Source of the DNA: Pararhizobium sp. A13
GTDB lineage: Bacteria; Pseudomonadota; Alphaproteobacteria; Rhizobiales; Rhizobiaceae
Direction of reading: 5' to 3'
NCBI RefSeq assembly: GCF_040126305.1
Contig: NZ_CP149512.1
Coordinates: 62,001-126,000, forward strand
DNA length: 64,000 nt
The position numbers and the translations under genes were made by a program. Below the pieces are notes generated by a model, which saw nothing but the letters and a program-made list of their open reading frames with translations, had not been told where the DNA came from and did no database searches. Shown piece by piece: positions 15,546 to 24,236 of this stretch (position 1 is the first letter of the stretch; every line of letters begins with the position of its first letter).

Positions 15546-17019
15546 ACGCCTCGTCGGTGTTGCGGACGTTTGCGCGTGGTTGGCGTCCGAGGCGCTTTTG
15601 CCTTTTCGAAGAGGGGTCAGCGGTTCCGTGCATACGGGCGCCCGAGATACGAATTTCAGGCATCGGCTCGACATCGACGAGCCAGGCACCACTACCCAGA
15701 AGAAACAGGAACAGGACATAGGTGGCGTTCCAGAAGTGAACCGTCCAGCCGACCAGGAAGTAGCTGGTCATAACGATGAGGAAGGCGGTCCGATACTGGG
15801 CAATCTTTGGATCGAGCCCTTTCCGGAGGCTAACTGAAATGATCGTCAGCAGAAAACTCACTAGCAGCAGAATGCCGGCGGGTAGGCCGAACAGAACGGC
15901 GTGATAGAGCCAAAACATATCGATGCTCCCAGGCATCCATTCCGGGCGATCCCATCTGCCGAATCCCACACCGAAAAAGGGATGGTTGAGAGCAGACTCG
16001 GATCCGAAATTCCATATCAGGACACGATAGTATGCCGACCCCTGATCAAACGAAAAATGCGTCATGAGGAATTGGGGGACCGTCTGGTTGGAGACCAGCG
16101 AGATGAGAACGTATACTGCAAAAAGCAGTGCCCACAACAGTCGCCAGCGCATTTCATTGGCACGCAGAGCCCAGTTCCAGAACAAAAGAAACACCTGGGC
16201 CGTGAGCGCAGTCATTGGGCCTGACGACAGCGATAGCGACGCCGTGAACAAGACAAGCGCGGAAGCAGCCCACCTTCGGATGGAAGACTGCTTCTCGCCC
16301 AGTACCAGGTGCACGAGTGCCAGGATGGCGCCGCAGGATACGCCGAACAGAATGGGATGCTCGAAAACACTTTGAACACGTCGCACCCCCCATCGAGGCA
16401 CATTGACAGTTACTTCGTGGGTGGGGAAGAATATCGAGAAGAATTCCAGTAACACGTTAGAACTTGAAAACGCTTCCAACACCGCGAAAGGGAGCAAAGC
16501 CGCCACGATCCAAAAGAGCAATCGTATCATTGCGCAATACTGCTCGGGACCTCGAATAAAACACCTGCCCAACAAATAAGCCCCGGCTGTTTCAATGGAT
16601 ATGATCCCACCCGACTGGAGGCCCGCTTGCGTTCCGTGGATGATAGTAAGACTTGTGATGCACCACAGGCAGTAGAGAAGTATCGTAATGTCGGATGCAC
16701 GAACCCCGCCACCCTTCCCACGTACCCATATCCAGAGGCATGGCAATGTCATCACCAGGAGCACCAGCCGGTAGGGTGAGACGATCACAGAGCCAATCGA
16801 CCAGTGCCATGGAACGAACGCGCAAATCAAGAAGGCAATAACCGGCCAGGTAAGCATTCTTCCCGATGCCGATTTTGACTCGTGCTTTCGCGAGAATGCA
16901 GACCTAGAACGGCTGGATGCGCTAACCAATAATCTAGACGCCGGAAAGCTGGCACTTGTTCTGGGCGACGTTCTCATCAAGATATCCCACTCCGGCTTTT
17001 GGTTAAGGGTTTTGGGCAT
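15445..17019 (-). CDS. Wzy/O-antigen-ligase-type polysaccharide polymerase
   Basis: A 524-residue inner-membrane protein with about ten hydrophobic segments between residues 55 and 460. The Wzy_C signature region is visible: SLSSGPMTALTAQVFLLFW and, in the large periplasmic loop, YYRVLIWNFGSESALNHPFF with GVGFGRWDRP. By family it polymerises lipid-linked repeat units on the periplasmic face. The last membrane helix ends near residue 450; the final 40 or so residues are read through IS5-type DNA in another frame, so the natural C-terminus may have been replaced. The start could also be an ATG at 16977, preceded by GGAGTGGGA. It is the only Wzy candidate in the window. Confidence 0.85.
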   Translation of the reverse strand: MPKTLNQKPEWDILMRTSPRTSASFPASRLLVSASSRSRSAFSRKHESKSASGRMLTWPVIAFLICAFVPWHWSIGSVIVSPYRLVLLVMTLPCLWIWVRGKGGGVRASDITILLYCLWCITSLTIIHGTQAGLQSGGIISIETAGAYLLGRCFIRGPEQYCAMIRLLFWIVAALLPFAVLEAFSSSNVLLEFFSIFFPTHEVTVNVPRWGVRRVQSVFEHPILFGVSCGAILALVHLVLGEKQSSIRRWAASALVLFTASLSLSSGPMTALTAQVFLLFWNWALRANEMRWRLLWALLFAVYVLISLVSNQTVPQFLMTHFSFDQGSAYYRVLIWNFGSESALNHPFFGVGFGRWDRPEWMPGSIDMFWLYHAVLFGLPAGILLLVSFLLTIISVSLRKGLDPKIAQYRTAFLIVMTSYFLVGWTVHFWNATYVLFLFLLGSGAWLVDVEPMPEIRISGARMHGTADPSSKRQKRLGRQPRANVRNTDEAYDGPVEPDQPSFHGATGAKGSLSDGCRDRRPER

Positions 17020-17340
17020 ACCAATATCAGGCTAGGGCAAGCGCGATCATCAACGAGCAAGGATAACTTGTGCTGTCCAAATCCGTCCATATGATCGAAA
17101 TGGGCAATCCCTGTGCAGAAAATCCAATGGGATGCATTGTTACGGAAAATAGACAGCCAAAGGAGGTATTCCTCTCTGCTTGAGAGTTGCACAGCACCAA
17201 TCCAATCGACCGTCCGGAGAACACGCATCACAAACTTGGAGAGCCACGCTTGACAACAGCGATCAGAGAACTCTTTGGAACGTCGTCCTCCGCAAAATCT
17301 ACAGCAATTTCCCGTCGGGTTGATCGGGGCCGGGGTATCA
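17020..17340. other. Gap between the beta-helix gene and the Wzy-type gene
   Basis: Both neighbours are on the minus strand. One minus-strand frame is open across this gap but codes nothing I recognise. It lacks the RTX tail that follows the other beta-helix copy. The promoter of the polymerase gene could lie here. Confidence 0.35.
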
Positions 17341-18126
17341 TCACCGAGTGTATTTAGTCCTGGTCGAATCGTCGAGTTCGACGTTGCCATGCACGACCGG
17401 CTTGTGGTCATACAGTGAGAAATCACCCCAGTAGCCGTTGCCGATCTGATTGTTGATGATCTTGATCGACGCGTCGTCGACGGTGCCGCCGCCTTTGCGT
17501 CCATCCAGATAAACGGTGTAGCCGCCACCCGACAACCGGTTGCCCTCGACCGTGATGTTCGACAGGCCGCCGAATTCGTTGTTCATCATCACCGCCGAGG
17601 TCTGGGTGTGGGCGTTGATGATGGTGTTGTGGATGACGTTGATGTCGTGACCGCCACCGCCATTGATCTCGACGCCATCGTAGTGGGCGTCGGCGCCGCC
17701 GCGGAAATCATGGATGTAGTTGTCGCGGATATCAGACGGGCCGACGACATTAATGCCGTTGTCCATGTCGTGCAGATCATTGCGCAGGAAGGTGCCGGCG
17801 CCGTAGATGGCGTTGACGGTGCTGCCGGCGCCATCGATCTCGCTGTCCTGCAGCGTAAAGCCGGTGGCGTCGTCCATGACCCTGAGCGCATGCCAGGGTG
17901 TTTCGGAGACCAGCTTGATGTTCGTCATCGTCACGTTCTTGGCCTCGATGACGATATTCCCATGGACCTCGAGATTGCTGATGTTGGCGTTGTCCTCGGT
18001 GACATAGTAAGTGCCGTTATACTGGGTCAGCGCTCCCACCGAAACGCCCGTGGTGCTCGCGTCCGGAAAACCGAACATGTTCGCCAGAGTCAGGGAAAGG
18101 AACAGAATTAGGCCCACGAGCGCCAT
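17341..18126 (-). CDS. Beta-helix protein without an RTX tail, near-duplicate of 5357-7108
   Basis: A 261-residue protein. Its first 16 residues (MALVGLILFLSLTLAN) are a hydrophobic stretch resembling a signal peptide or anchor, though without the usual basic n-region. Residues about 20-245 repeat the right-handed beta-helix of the plus-strand gene almost residue for residue, over a core encoded by apparently identical DNA. It then ends with DSTRTKYTR instead of the linker and RTX repeats. GGAGAG lies 6-7 bases before ATG 18126. It may be periplasmic or membrane-bound while its twin is exported by type I secretion. It could act on EPS like pectate-lyase-fold enzymes, but no catalytic residues can be named. 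It may also be a truncated remnant. Confidence 0.8.
   Translation of the reverse strand: MALVGLILFLSLTLANMFGFPDASTTGVSVGALTQYNGTYYVTEDNANISNLEVHGNIVIEAKNVTMTNIKLVSETPWHALRVMDDATGFTLQDSEIDGAGSTVNAIYGAGTFLRNDLHDMDNGINVVGPSDIRDNYIHDFRGGADAHYDGVEINGGGGHDINVIHNTIINAHTQTSAVMMNNEFGGLSNITVEGNRLSGGGYTVYLDGRKGGGTVDDASIKIINNQIGNGYWGDFSLYDHKPVVHGNVELDDSTRTKYTR
17398..18022 (-). repeat. Inverted long repeat, copy B (beta-helix coding)
   Basis: Reverse-complement partner of 5416-6040; the apparently identical core is 17546-17943. It lies about 11.7 kb from copy A and in opposite orientation, with the co-polymerase, kinase-like, wecB, GT2, exoY, luxR and Wzy-type genes between them. Confidence 0.9.
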
Positions 18127-18161
18127 GCAATCTCTCCGCTAACTATTCATGATATCGCGCG

Positions 18162-19115
18162 TCAGTTTAACTTGTGCGTTTCGGCCGATTCTGCCGGAAG
18201 CCGAAACTTCAGTGGCCCGCCGGCGATCTTGCAGGCTTTTCGTAGGGTAGCGATGCCCACCGAACCTATGTGAGCGGGATGATCTCTAAGAGCTGCGACC
18301 ATGAACTTGAGGGCCCGTTTCGTTTTCCCCGCCTTGTACAGGGCGACCGCGAGGTCGATCAGCAATCTCGATCGTTGCCTCGCTCTGGATTCAAGGACGA
18401 TTTTGTTGTTTCGCAGAATGCGTAGCATGCCCATCATCTGCTTGCGCGAGTTGGATGATATGCTGTCCGGTGAAATGAAGCCGAGCACAACTGGCTCGAT
18501 GTCTTCGTAGACCGTTGTCTGCTGAACGAGCCGAATGGCAAATTCCCAATCTTCGTTGGCGCGCGCGCAGATATCGAACCAGACGGCCTCGCCAAGGCAG
18601 TCCCGCCGAAACAGCGCATTCTGGAGGCTAATGCGATTTTCTCGCAGCAGGTGGCCAAGTTGGTCTTCGTCGAGCCGAAGCGTCCCTTCGGGCGACGGCG
18701 CGTACGCAACCTTGGCGGGGCCATAGTTGAAGAAGGCGTCTCGACCGTAGATGATCTTGCCCCCCGTCACAGCGCCGATATGACCGGGAAGCGTCGAAAA
18801 CAGCGCCACCTGGCGGATCAGCTTTCCCGGGAGCCAGATATCGTCGCTGTCCTGAAATCCAATGAACTTGCCTTTCGCGTGAGAAAGCCCGGTGTTACGC
18901 GCCGCGGCGGCCCCGCCGTTGACCTGTCGTCGGATATACTTCACGCGAGCGTCCTGGATACCGCGGACAAGCCCCTCCACGTCTTCCGAGGAGCCGTCAT
19001 CCACCACGATAAGTTCTAGATCCACGTAGGACTGAGTAAGTACACTCATCATGGCGGCGGGGAGGCTGCGCACGCGATTGAACGTCGGCAGGATAACAGA
19101 GACGTTGGCATCCAT
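18162..19115 (-). CDS. GT2-family glycosyltransferase
   Basis: A 317-residue GT-A glycosyltransferase of the classical WcaA type. Motifs are VSVILPTFNRVRSLPAAM, ELIVVDDGSSED, GGAAAARNTGLSHAKG (acceptor loop), the DxD metal site FIGFQDSDDIWLPGK, and ANEDWEFAIRL as the catalytic-base ED motif. The C-terminal 80 residues are basic and helical, probably for membrane association. It lies 35 bp upstream of the minus-strand beta-helix gene and is probably co-transcribed with it. Sugar specificity is unknown. Confidence 0.88.
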   Translation of the reverse strand: MDANVSVILPTFNRVRSLPAAMMSVLTQSYVDLELIVVDDGSSEDVEGLVRGIQDARVKYIRRQVNGGAAAARNTGLSHAKGKFIGFQDSDDIWLPGKLIRQVALFSTLPGHIGAVTGGKIIYGRDAFFNYGPAKVAYAPSPEGTLRLDEDQLGHLLRENRISLQNALFRRDCLGEAVWFDICARANEDWEFAIRLVQQTTVYEDIEPVVLGFISPDSISSNSRKQMMGMLRILRNNKIVLESRARQRSRLLIDLAVALYKAGKTKRALKFMVAALRDHPAHIGSVGIATLRKACKIAGGPLKFRLPAESAETHKLN

Positions 19116-19664
19116 GAAAAGCCTCCACGAAGCGCGGCGTCGATGGCCCCTTCGCAGTTCGCGTTGTCGCTTTGGGTTGCGGTCGCGCCTTCGCGCGAAC
19201 GGTGCTACACGCGAATTATGCAGAATAGGCTTGACATGGAAAGGCCTGTCAAAGCGGGTCCGACACTATCCTTTAGGAGAGTCCGCGTTCGACACGAGCG
19301 CGGGTAAGCAGTGTTCGCTGGCGATATTGGGTTCGGCGCTTGCGCGAGACAGGCAGCGCCGCACCCGGCCACATGGATGGCCTATACTTCAACTCGCCGG
19401 ACGACGCAGCTTTCACATCGGAGGGCCGTTCGGCAGCAAAAAAATGACGAACCCCATGACCTTCCGAGTGCACGTGTCGAGTCAGCATACACCTTTGAGG
19501 TAAGCGCGAGGGAAGGGGGTAGACCGGTTGCGCACCATCGGTGACGTTGCTCCGCAGGGCTGACCCATCATACTGCTGCGGTAAAGTGCATTCTTGCTTG
19601 TGCCTGCAAGTTTCGAGAGCACAGAATGCCGCATTTCTCGTCGTCATCACAAAGGATAGAAGAC
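19116..19664. promoter_or_regulatory. Divergent intergenic region between a GT2 and a GT4 gene
   Basis: About 550 bp that must carry promoters for the minus-strand GT2 and the plus-strand GT4. No conserved coding sequence, palindrome or repeat is recognised. An ATG at 19626, in frame with the GT4 gene, is discussed there. Confidence 0.35.
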
Positions 19665-20888
19665 GTGGCGAAAATCCTGCTTATCGCGCCGACCTGCAAC
19701 GGTGAGGACGTCGGAGAGGCCTGGGTCGCCTGCCAGTGGACGCGCCGGCTCGCGGAGCGCCACGAAGTCACTCTGCTCACCTATTGCAAACGCGGTGCAA
19801 AGCCCGCCACGGAGCAATTGAGCGGCATCAGGATTGTCGAATGGCGGGAACCGCCATTGCTCGGCCGCGCCGAGCGGCTGAACAGTCTTATGAAACCGGG
19901 CTATATTCCATTCTATTTCCGCGCTCGCCGCTGGATTGCCAATGCGCTAGATAAAGGCGACCGATTCGACCTCGTGCATCAACCAGTGCCGGTCGCCATG
20001 CGATATCCGTCACCGGCGGCGAGGTTAGGATTGCCACTCGTCGTCGGACCGCTGGGCGGCGGGCTTTCCACACCCCCAGGCTTTGCCGCCGAAGAAGCAT
20101 CAAACCCATGGTTCATGAGGTTGCGCGGACTAGACCACCTCCGGCTGAGGTGGGACCCGTTGCTTCGTGCGACATTCCTGAGCGCGGACTGCGTTCTCGG
20201 CATCGCAGCCTATGTGCGCGAACAACTCGCGGAAATCCCATTGCGCCGATTTGAGATCATGAGTGAGACGGGCCTTGATGTTCTTCCGGCGCCAGTCGAC
20301 CGATCCGCGCGGATAGGGCCGGTCAAATTACTTTATGTGGGGCGCCTCGTCCGCACCAAGGGCGTGCGTGACGTCATCCGTGCCCTGGGGCTTCTCGGCG
20401 ATCTGCCGGTTGAACTCGACATCGTTGGCGAGGGGCCGGAGAGGGCTGAATGCGAGAAACTGGTCTCGACGCTTGATCTTGGCCAGAGGGTGCGCCTGCA
20501 CGGATGGCGGCGAAAAGACGAGCTGCCGGAATTCTACCGGCAAGCCGACGTTTTCGTCTTTCCGAGCTACCGGGAACCCGGCGGAAACGTTGCCCTTGAG
20601 GCGATGGCGTTTTCATTGCCGCTCATCGTCGTCGATCGCGGTGGTCCCGGAAGCGCGACGTCTGAACAATGTGCGATAAAGCTTTCCGTGACGAACCCCG
20701 AGATCCTTGCCGCAGACGTCGCCAAGGCTATTCGCAAGCTCGTTGCGGACCCGGGACTGCGGAGGGCAATGGGAGCGGCGGCTTACGCGCATGTCGGACA
20801 AACCGCCCTTTGGTCGGCCAAGCTTGATCGAATGGATTCGATCTACGCCGACCTCATCAGCGCGGCTCAGGCCGGCGGCGCCCGCTGA
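19665..20888 (+). CDS. GT4-family glycosyltransferase
   Basis: A 407-residue retaining glycosyltransferase (GT-B fold). The N-terminal domain begins VAKILLIAPTCNGED. The C-terminal nucleotide-binding domain shows LLYVGRLVRTKGVRDVIRAL, DIVGEGPERAECEKL, LHGWRRKDELPEFYRQADVF and FPSYREPGGNVALEAMA, the E-x7-E motif of the family. GTG 19665 is preferred because AAGGA lies 8 bases upstream and it gives a family-like start; ATG 19626 would add 13 residues. The gene is convergent with the GT2 gene 20867-21829, and the two coding regions overlap by 22 bp. Donor sugar is unknown. Confidence 0.87.
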   Translation: MAKILLIAPTCNGEDVGEAWVACQWTRRLAERHEVTLLTYCKRGAKPATEQLSGIRIVEWREPPLLGRAERLNSLMKPGYIPFYFRARRWIANALDKGDRFDLVHQPVPVAMRYPSPAARLGLPLVVGPLGGGLSTPPGFAAEEASNPWFMRLRGLDHLRLRWDPLLRATFLSADCVLGIAAYVREQLAEIPLRRFEIMSETGLDVLPAPVDRSARIGPVKLLYVGRLVRTKGVRDVIRALGLLGDLPVELDIVGEGPERAECEKLVSTLDLGQRVRLHGWRRKDELPEFYRQADVFVFPSYREPGGNVALEAMAFSLPLIVVDRGGPGSATSEQCAIKLSVTNPEILAADVAKAIRKLVADPGLRRAMGAAAYAHVGQTALWSAKLDRMDSIYADLISAAQAGGAR

Positions 20889-21829
20889 GGTGCGGGCGAA
20901 AAGAACAAGGCCGCGCGCAGGGCAGCGCGATGCCCGGGACCCAGCGCGATGCGCATCGTTTCCCCGATGATGATGGCAAGCCGAAAGACCGCCGTTGCCG
21001 TTGGTCCGTGATGTTGTCTGAAGTAGCGGATACGATTGGTGGTCATCAGTGCCGACAAATAGGTGTTTTCATGATACGCGCCGCCAAAATGCACGGCACG
21101 GGCCTTCACCTCATAGACAACGTTCAGGTCTGACCTGCGGACCCTCGCCATATAGTCGACTTCCTCACTGTAGAGAAAGAAGGACTCGTCCCAGATTCCG
21201 GCGGCCCGCCGCGCCCGCGCCGAAATAGCGAGCGCCGCGCCGGTCGCCCATTCTACGATGCCGCCGTGCCGATAGAGTGCCGGCTCGGCAACAATTTCGC
21301 CCAAGCCGATCAGGGCCGCGAGTTTCGTTCCGAGCAAAGCATCCGACCACGCCGTGACTATCGTCGGTTCCCGACGCAAGGATAGCGCGACGGTCCGATC
21401 CTCGTTCAAGATTTGCGGAACCACGATTCCAACAGTCCCTTCAGACAGGCGCTCGCTCAGGCGAAGCACGCATCCATGCTCGAGGCGAATATCCGGATTG
21501 AGAACAAGGACGTCCGTGTCCGCCGAAAGGGTCTTGATCGCGGCGTTGATACCTGCCGCGTAACCGGCGTTTCGTCCCATCTGAATGACTTTTGCCCCGA
21601 TCGGATGGCACTGCGCCAAATCAACGGAATTGTCACAGGAGTTGTTGTCGACGACTAGCACCTCGTAGCTGTCGACCCCCGCCAGGCCCGAGGGCAGAGA
21701 ATCCAACAATCCGCCAAGAACGGAGGCGCTATTGTAGGTGACGACGACGACCGCGATTTTTGCTGCGACATCGGAACCGGCCATTGCCCGGGTGTTTCGA
21801 TAAGCGGTTTTTCTTCGTAACGCGTCCAT
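20867..21829 (-). CDS. GT2-family glycosyltransferase (intact paralogue of the relic at 3905-4781)
   Basis: A 320-residue rhamnosyltransferase-like GT2 protein. Motifs are AVVVVTYNSASVLGGLLDSL, VLVVDNNSCDNSVDLA, GRNAGYAAGINAA, VLVLNPDIR (metal-site region), IVEWATGAALAIS and ESFFLYSEEVDYMARVRR, the family's acceptor and catalytic segment, with GGAYHENTYLSALMTTNRIR after it. The start is ATG 21829; MAGSDVA at 21784 is an alternative. The order GT2 then beta-helix is the same as in the plus-strand copy at 3.9-7.1 kb, which supports an inverted duplication. Its last 22 bp overlap the end of the convergent GT4 gene. Confidence 0.88.
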   Translation of the reverse strand: MDALRRKTAYRNTRAMAGSDVAAKIAVVVVTYNSASVLGGLLDSLPSGLAGVDSYEVLVVDNNSCDNSVDLAQCHPIGAKVIQMGRNAGYAAGINAAIKTLSADTDVLVLNPDIRLEHGCVLRLSERLSEGTVGIVVPQILNEDRTVALSLRREPTIVTAWSDALLGTKLAALIGLGEIVAEPALYRHGGIVEWATGAALAISARARRAAGIWDESFFLYSEEVDYMARVRRSDLNVVYEVKARAVHFGGAYHENTYLSALMTTNRIRYFRQHHGPTATAVFRLAIIIGETMRIALGPGHRAALRAALFFSPAPQRAPPA

Positions 21830-22191
21830 TTCGTGCTCTCGCTTTCATTGCGACCCGGCGCGGGAAGAGGGTTCCAAGACCTTGTCGAAAAACGGAGCGT
21901 CCTGAAAGACTGCCGAGAGTCGTACAGAGCGGAAAAACCAGACGGCTGATCTCGCCCGTAAGGTTAGGCCCGTTACCGTCGTTGTACTCCTATCGACGCA
22001 TGACGGCCGTCATCATCAGGCAATCACGCCCGGACCTACAGGTTTTTCAGCCTGTGGGCGTCGCATTTTGCGATGTGCTGGAGGGCGCGCTGTTGCCCAG
22101 CGACCGGACCGCGCAGCCGGTGGAAGCTCCACAGTCATGCGCCTGCTTTTCCATTTCCCGAACGGCTTCCTTAGCTGGCAGCCGCAGTTTG
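21830..22191. other. Gap between two minus-strand glycosyltransferases
   Basis: About 360 bp with no coding sequence I recognise; it should hold the promoter of the GT2 gene to its left. Confidence 0.35.
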
Positions 22192-23382
22192 TTAAAACGC
22201 CCGCCACGGGTTTTGCAAGCGAAGCCCCTTCGCGGTGGCGAGCGAAGCCGTTCGGCATGTGTCGTAAACCACATCCTTGAAGCTGAACGGGTCAGTGCTG
22301 GCTGAGACGAGAATATCATTCAAGTCGCGACCAATTGCATCGATGGAATAGTGTTGTTCCACAAAACTGCGGGCCAGTTGACCAAGTGAGCGCCGCTCCT
22401 CCGGCGACTTCACAAGGCGGGTCATATCCGCGACGAGGAGATCACTACCGGGTCTGCCATCACCTTCGCCATAAATGCCTTTTGTGTAGAAGAATTCCCT
22501 CGTTTGCGATGAAAACAAGGCCGAGAAATTTCGTTCTCCAACGACGATCACCGGTTTTTCGAAAGCCATGCCGCGCAAGGCCGACCCTCCCATACCGATG
22601 ACGGCGTCCGCGGCGGCATAGGCAGGGCGCGGATCGAGCAGCGCGCCCGTAAGCAGGATGGCGTTACGACCAAGCTCTGCGTTGATTTTCGCTGCAAGCG
22701 CCTCCAAATCCGCCCGAGCCGAGCCGTCGCCAACGACGACGAAACGCAACCTCTTGTCGGATCCCAGGCGTCGTATCGCACCCATAGTTCTGCTAATGCT
22801 TTCTGTCTTCATCCAGTCGACGAGCCGACTCACCGTCACGAACAAGACATCGTCCTCGTCGATCTCGAATCTCTTGCGGAATTCGAGTGCGCTTTGACGA
22901 TCGGGCGAATTCAACTTGATGTCGACAGGAGGCATGATCAAGTGCGCATGCCGATAACCTGCAACGCGTGCCCTCTCGACAAGTTCCGGCGTCCCGAACG
23001 TTGTTCGGGCAGCTCTTTTCGGCATAACTGATGGCACGACCATAGACATGCATGTCACTACCACGGGCATTCGTCTGAGCAGTTGGACTCCTAGGAAAGC
23101 GTCCAACCACTGTGGCCAATCCCAGATGTGAACGACGTCCGGCCGCACGGATCGGATGATCTGATCTATGACACGCATTCGCGCTGGTGACGGGTGCGAA
23201 CTCGCCTCCGGCGCAGCCCGGAAGCGAAGGTCGGCTTTGTCGATCAAGACATTCATGGGGCCGGGAGTTGCAAAATAAGTAATTTCATGTCCGCAAACAT
23301 CCCGCAAATACGTGCTCAGTTCGATCGCATTGACCTGTGTGCCGCCCACCTCCAGCCGGTGTCCAAACACTAATACTCTCAT
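22192..23382 (-). CDS. GT4/GT-B-type glycosyltransferase
   Basis: A 396-residue GT-B glycosyltransferase. The N-terminal fold opens MRVLVFGHRLEVGGTQVNAIEL, with the GGxQ donor or acceptor loop, and DVVHIWDWPQWLDAFLG follows. The C-terminal domain has FVTVSRLVDWMKTESISRTM, FVVVGDGSARADLEALA and an E-rich loop VIGMGGSALRGMAFEKPVIV, where the usual PSxxEGFxxxxxEA motif is altered to a GGSALRGMAFEKP type. GGAG lies 5-6 bases before ATG 23382. It is divergent from the sugar operon starting at 23733. Substrates are unknown. Confidence 0.83.
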   Translation of the reverse strand: MRVLVFGHRLEVGGTQVNAIELSTYLRDVCGHEITYFATPGPMNVLIDKADLRFRAAPEASSHPSPARMRVIDQIIRSVRPDVVHIWDWPQWLDAFLGVQLLRRMPVVVTCMSMVVPSVMPKRAARTTFGTPELVERARVAGYRHAHLIMPPVDIKLNSPDRQSALEFRKRFEIDEDDVLFVTVSRLVDWMKTESISRTMGAIRRLGSDKRLRFVVVGDGSARADLEALAAKINAELGRNAILLTGALLDPRPAYAAADAVIGMGGSALRGMAFEKPVIVVGERNFSALFSSQTREFFYTKGIYGEGDGRPGSDLLVADMTRLVKSPEERRSLGQLARSFVEQHYSIDAIGRDLNDILVSASTDPFSFKDVVYDTCRTASLATAKGLRLQNPWRAF

Positions 23383-23732
23383 AGCGGCTCCATCTTGTAA
23401 TAACCGGTGGCACTAAGCGACCAAATACTGGCCCTGCGCCTGTTCACAGTCGACATGAAAATGTTCGGCCAGTGCTAACGGTAGATAGATCCAGAATTGC
23501 GATCTCGTCCACTAGATCGATCGCGTTCAATGGGCGGAGTTAGTCTTATGTCTTGGAGGTTGCGGTACTCCTTTCGGAGATGTTTGTACCGAAATTTGTT
23601 CCCTTTACTCGTCGGCCGAAAAGAACTCCTCTAAGCAGACAGAAATCTGGAATAACCCGGGACAAATAAGGCTCGACGACCGGAAATTCGATCCAGGAGA
23701 GCGTCGCTGCAGCAAAACTGTGAGACCCGCAC
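23383..23732. promoter_or_regulatory. Divergent promoter region for the sugar-nucleotide operon
   Basis: This 350-bp gap separates the minus-strand GT-B gene from the seven-gene plus-strand operon and must carry the operon promoter. No coding sequence or strong palindrome is seen. Confidence 0.4.
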
Positions 23733-24236
23733 ATGATTGCATCAAGTGTTACCTTAGACGAAGGGGTGGTGATCCATCATCCTGCCCTGGTCAATCTCTA
23801 CGGCTGCCGGATTGGTGCGGGCACGCGCATCGGCACCTTCGTCGAAGTTCAGAAAAACGCGGTCCTTGGCCGAAACTGCAAGATATCCAGCCACTCCTTC
23901 ATCTGCGAGGGCGTAACGATCGAGGACGGCGTCTTCATCGGCCACGGCGTCATGTTCACCAACGATCCGTACCCACGTGCCGTCAATTCCGGCGGAGAGT
24001 TGTTGTCTGACGACGATTGGGAGGTCGTTCCCACCTTGGTCAAGCGCCATGCTGCAATCGGCAGCAATGCGACGATCCTGCCGGGTGTGACGATTGGCGA
24101 GGGTGCGCAGATCGGGGCTGGAGCGGTGGTGACGAAAGACGTTCCCGACTACGCCATCGTGGCAGGCGTGCCCGCCAAAATTATCGGTCGTGTACCGGAT
24201 GCATCGGCAAGCATCCCTTTCTCCAGGAGAATATGA
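23733..24236 (+). CDS. Hexapeptide-repeat N-acetyltransferase (WbpD/WlbB-like)
   Basis: A 167-residue left-handed beta-helix acyltransferase made of (I/V)GxxxxI hexapeptides from residue 10 to 150 (RIGAGTRIGTFVEV, GVTIEDGVFIGHGVMFTND, TILPGVTIGEGAQIGAGAVV, then AIVAGVPAKIIGRV). The ISSHSFICEGV and MFTND segments are typical of enzymes that acetylate the 3-amino group of UDP-2-acetamido-3-amino-2,3-dideoxy-glucuronate. It opens the operon. The ribosome site is weak. The next gene begins inside its stop codon (4-bp overlap). An oxidoreductase and an aminotransferase follow directly, as in wbp/wlb clusters, which supports the role. Confidence 0.8.
   Translation: MIASSVTLDEGVVIHHPALVNLYGCRIGAGTRIGTFVEVQKNAVLGRNCKISSHSFICEGVTIEDGVFIGHGVMFTNDPYPRAVNSGGELLSDDDWEVVPTLVKRHAAIGSNATILPGVTIGEGAQIGAGAVVTKDVPDYAIVAGVPAKIIGRVPDASASIPFSRRI

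Noticed and set aside
16977..17528. 183-codon minus-strand frame overlapping the tail-less beta-helix gene and the gap after it
   Set aside because: Its first part is an out-of-frame reading of the beta-helix gene; the rest has no recognisable similarity, so it is not a gene.
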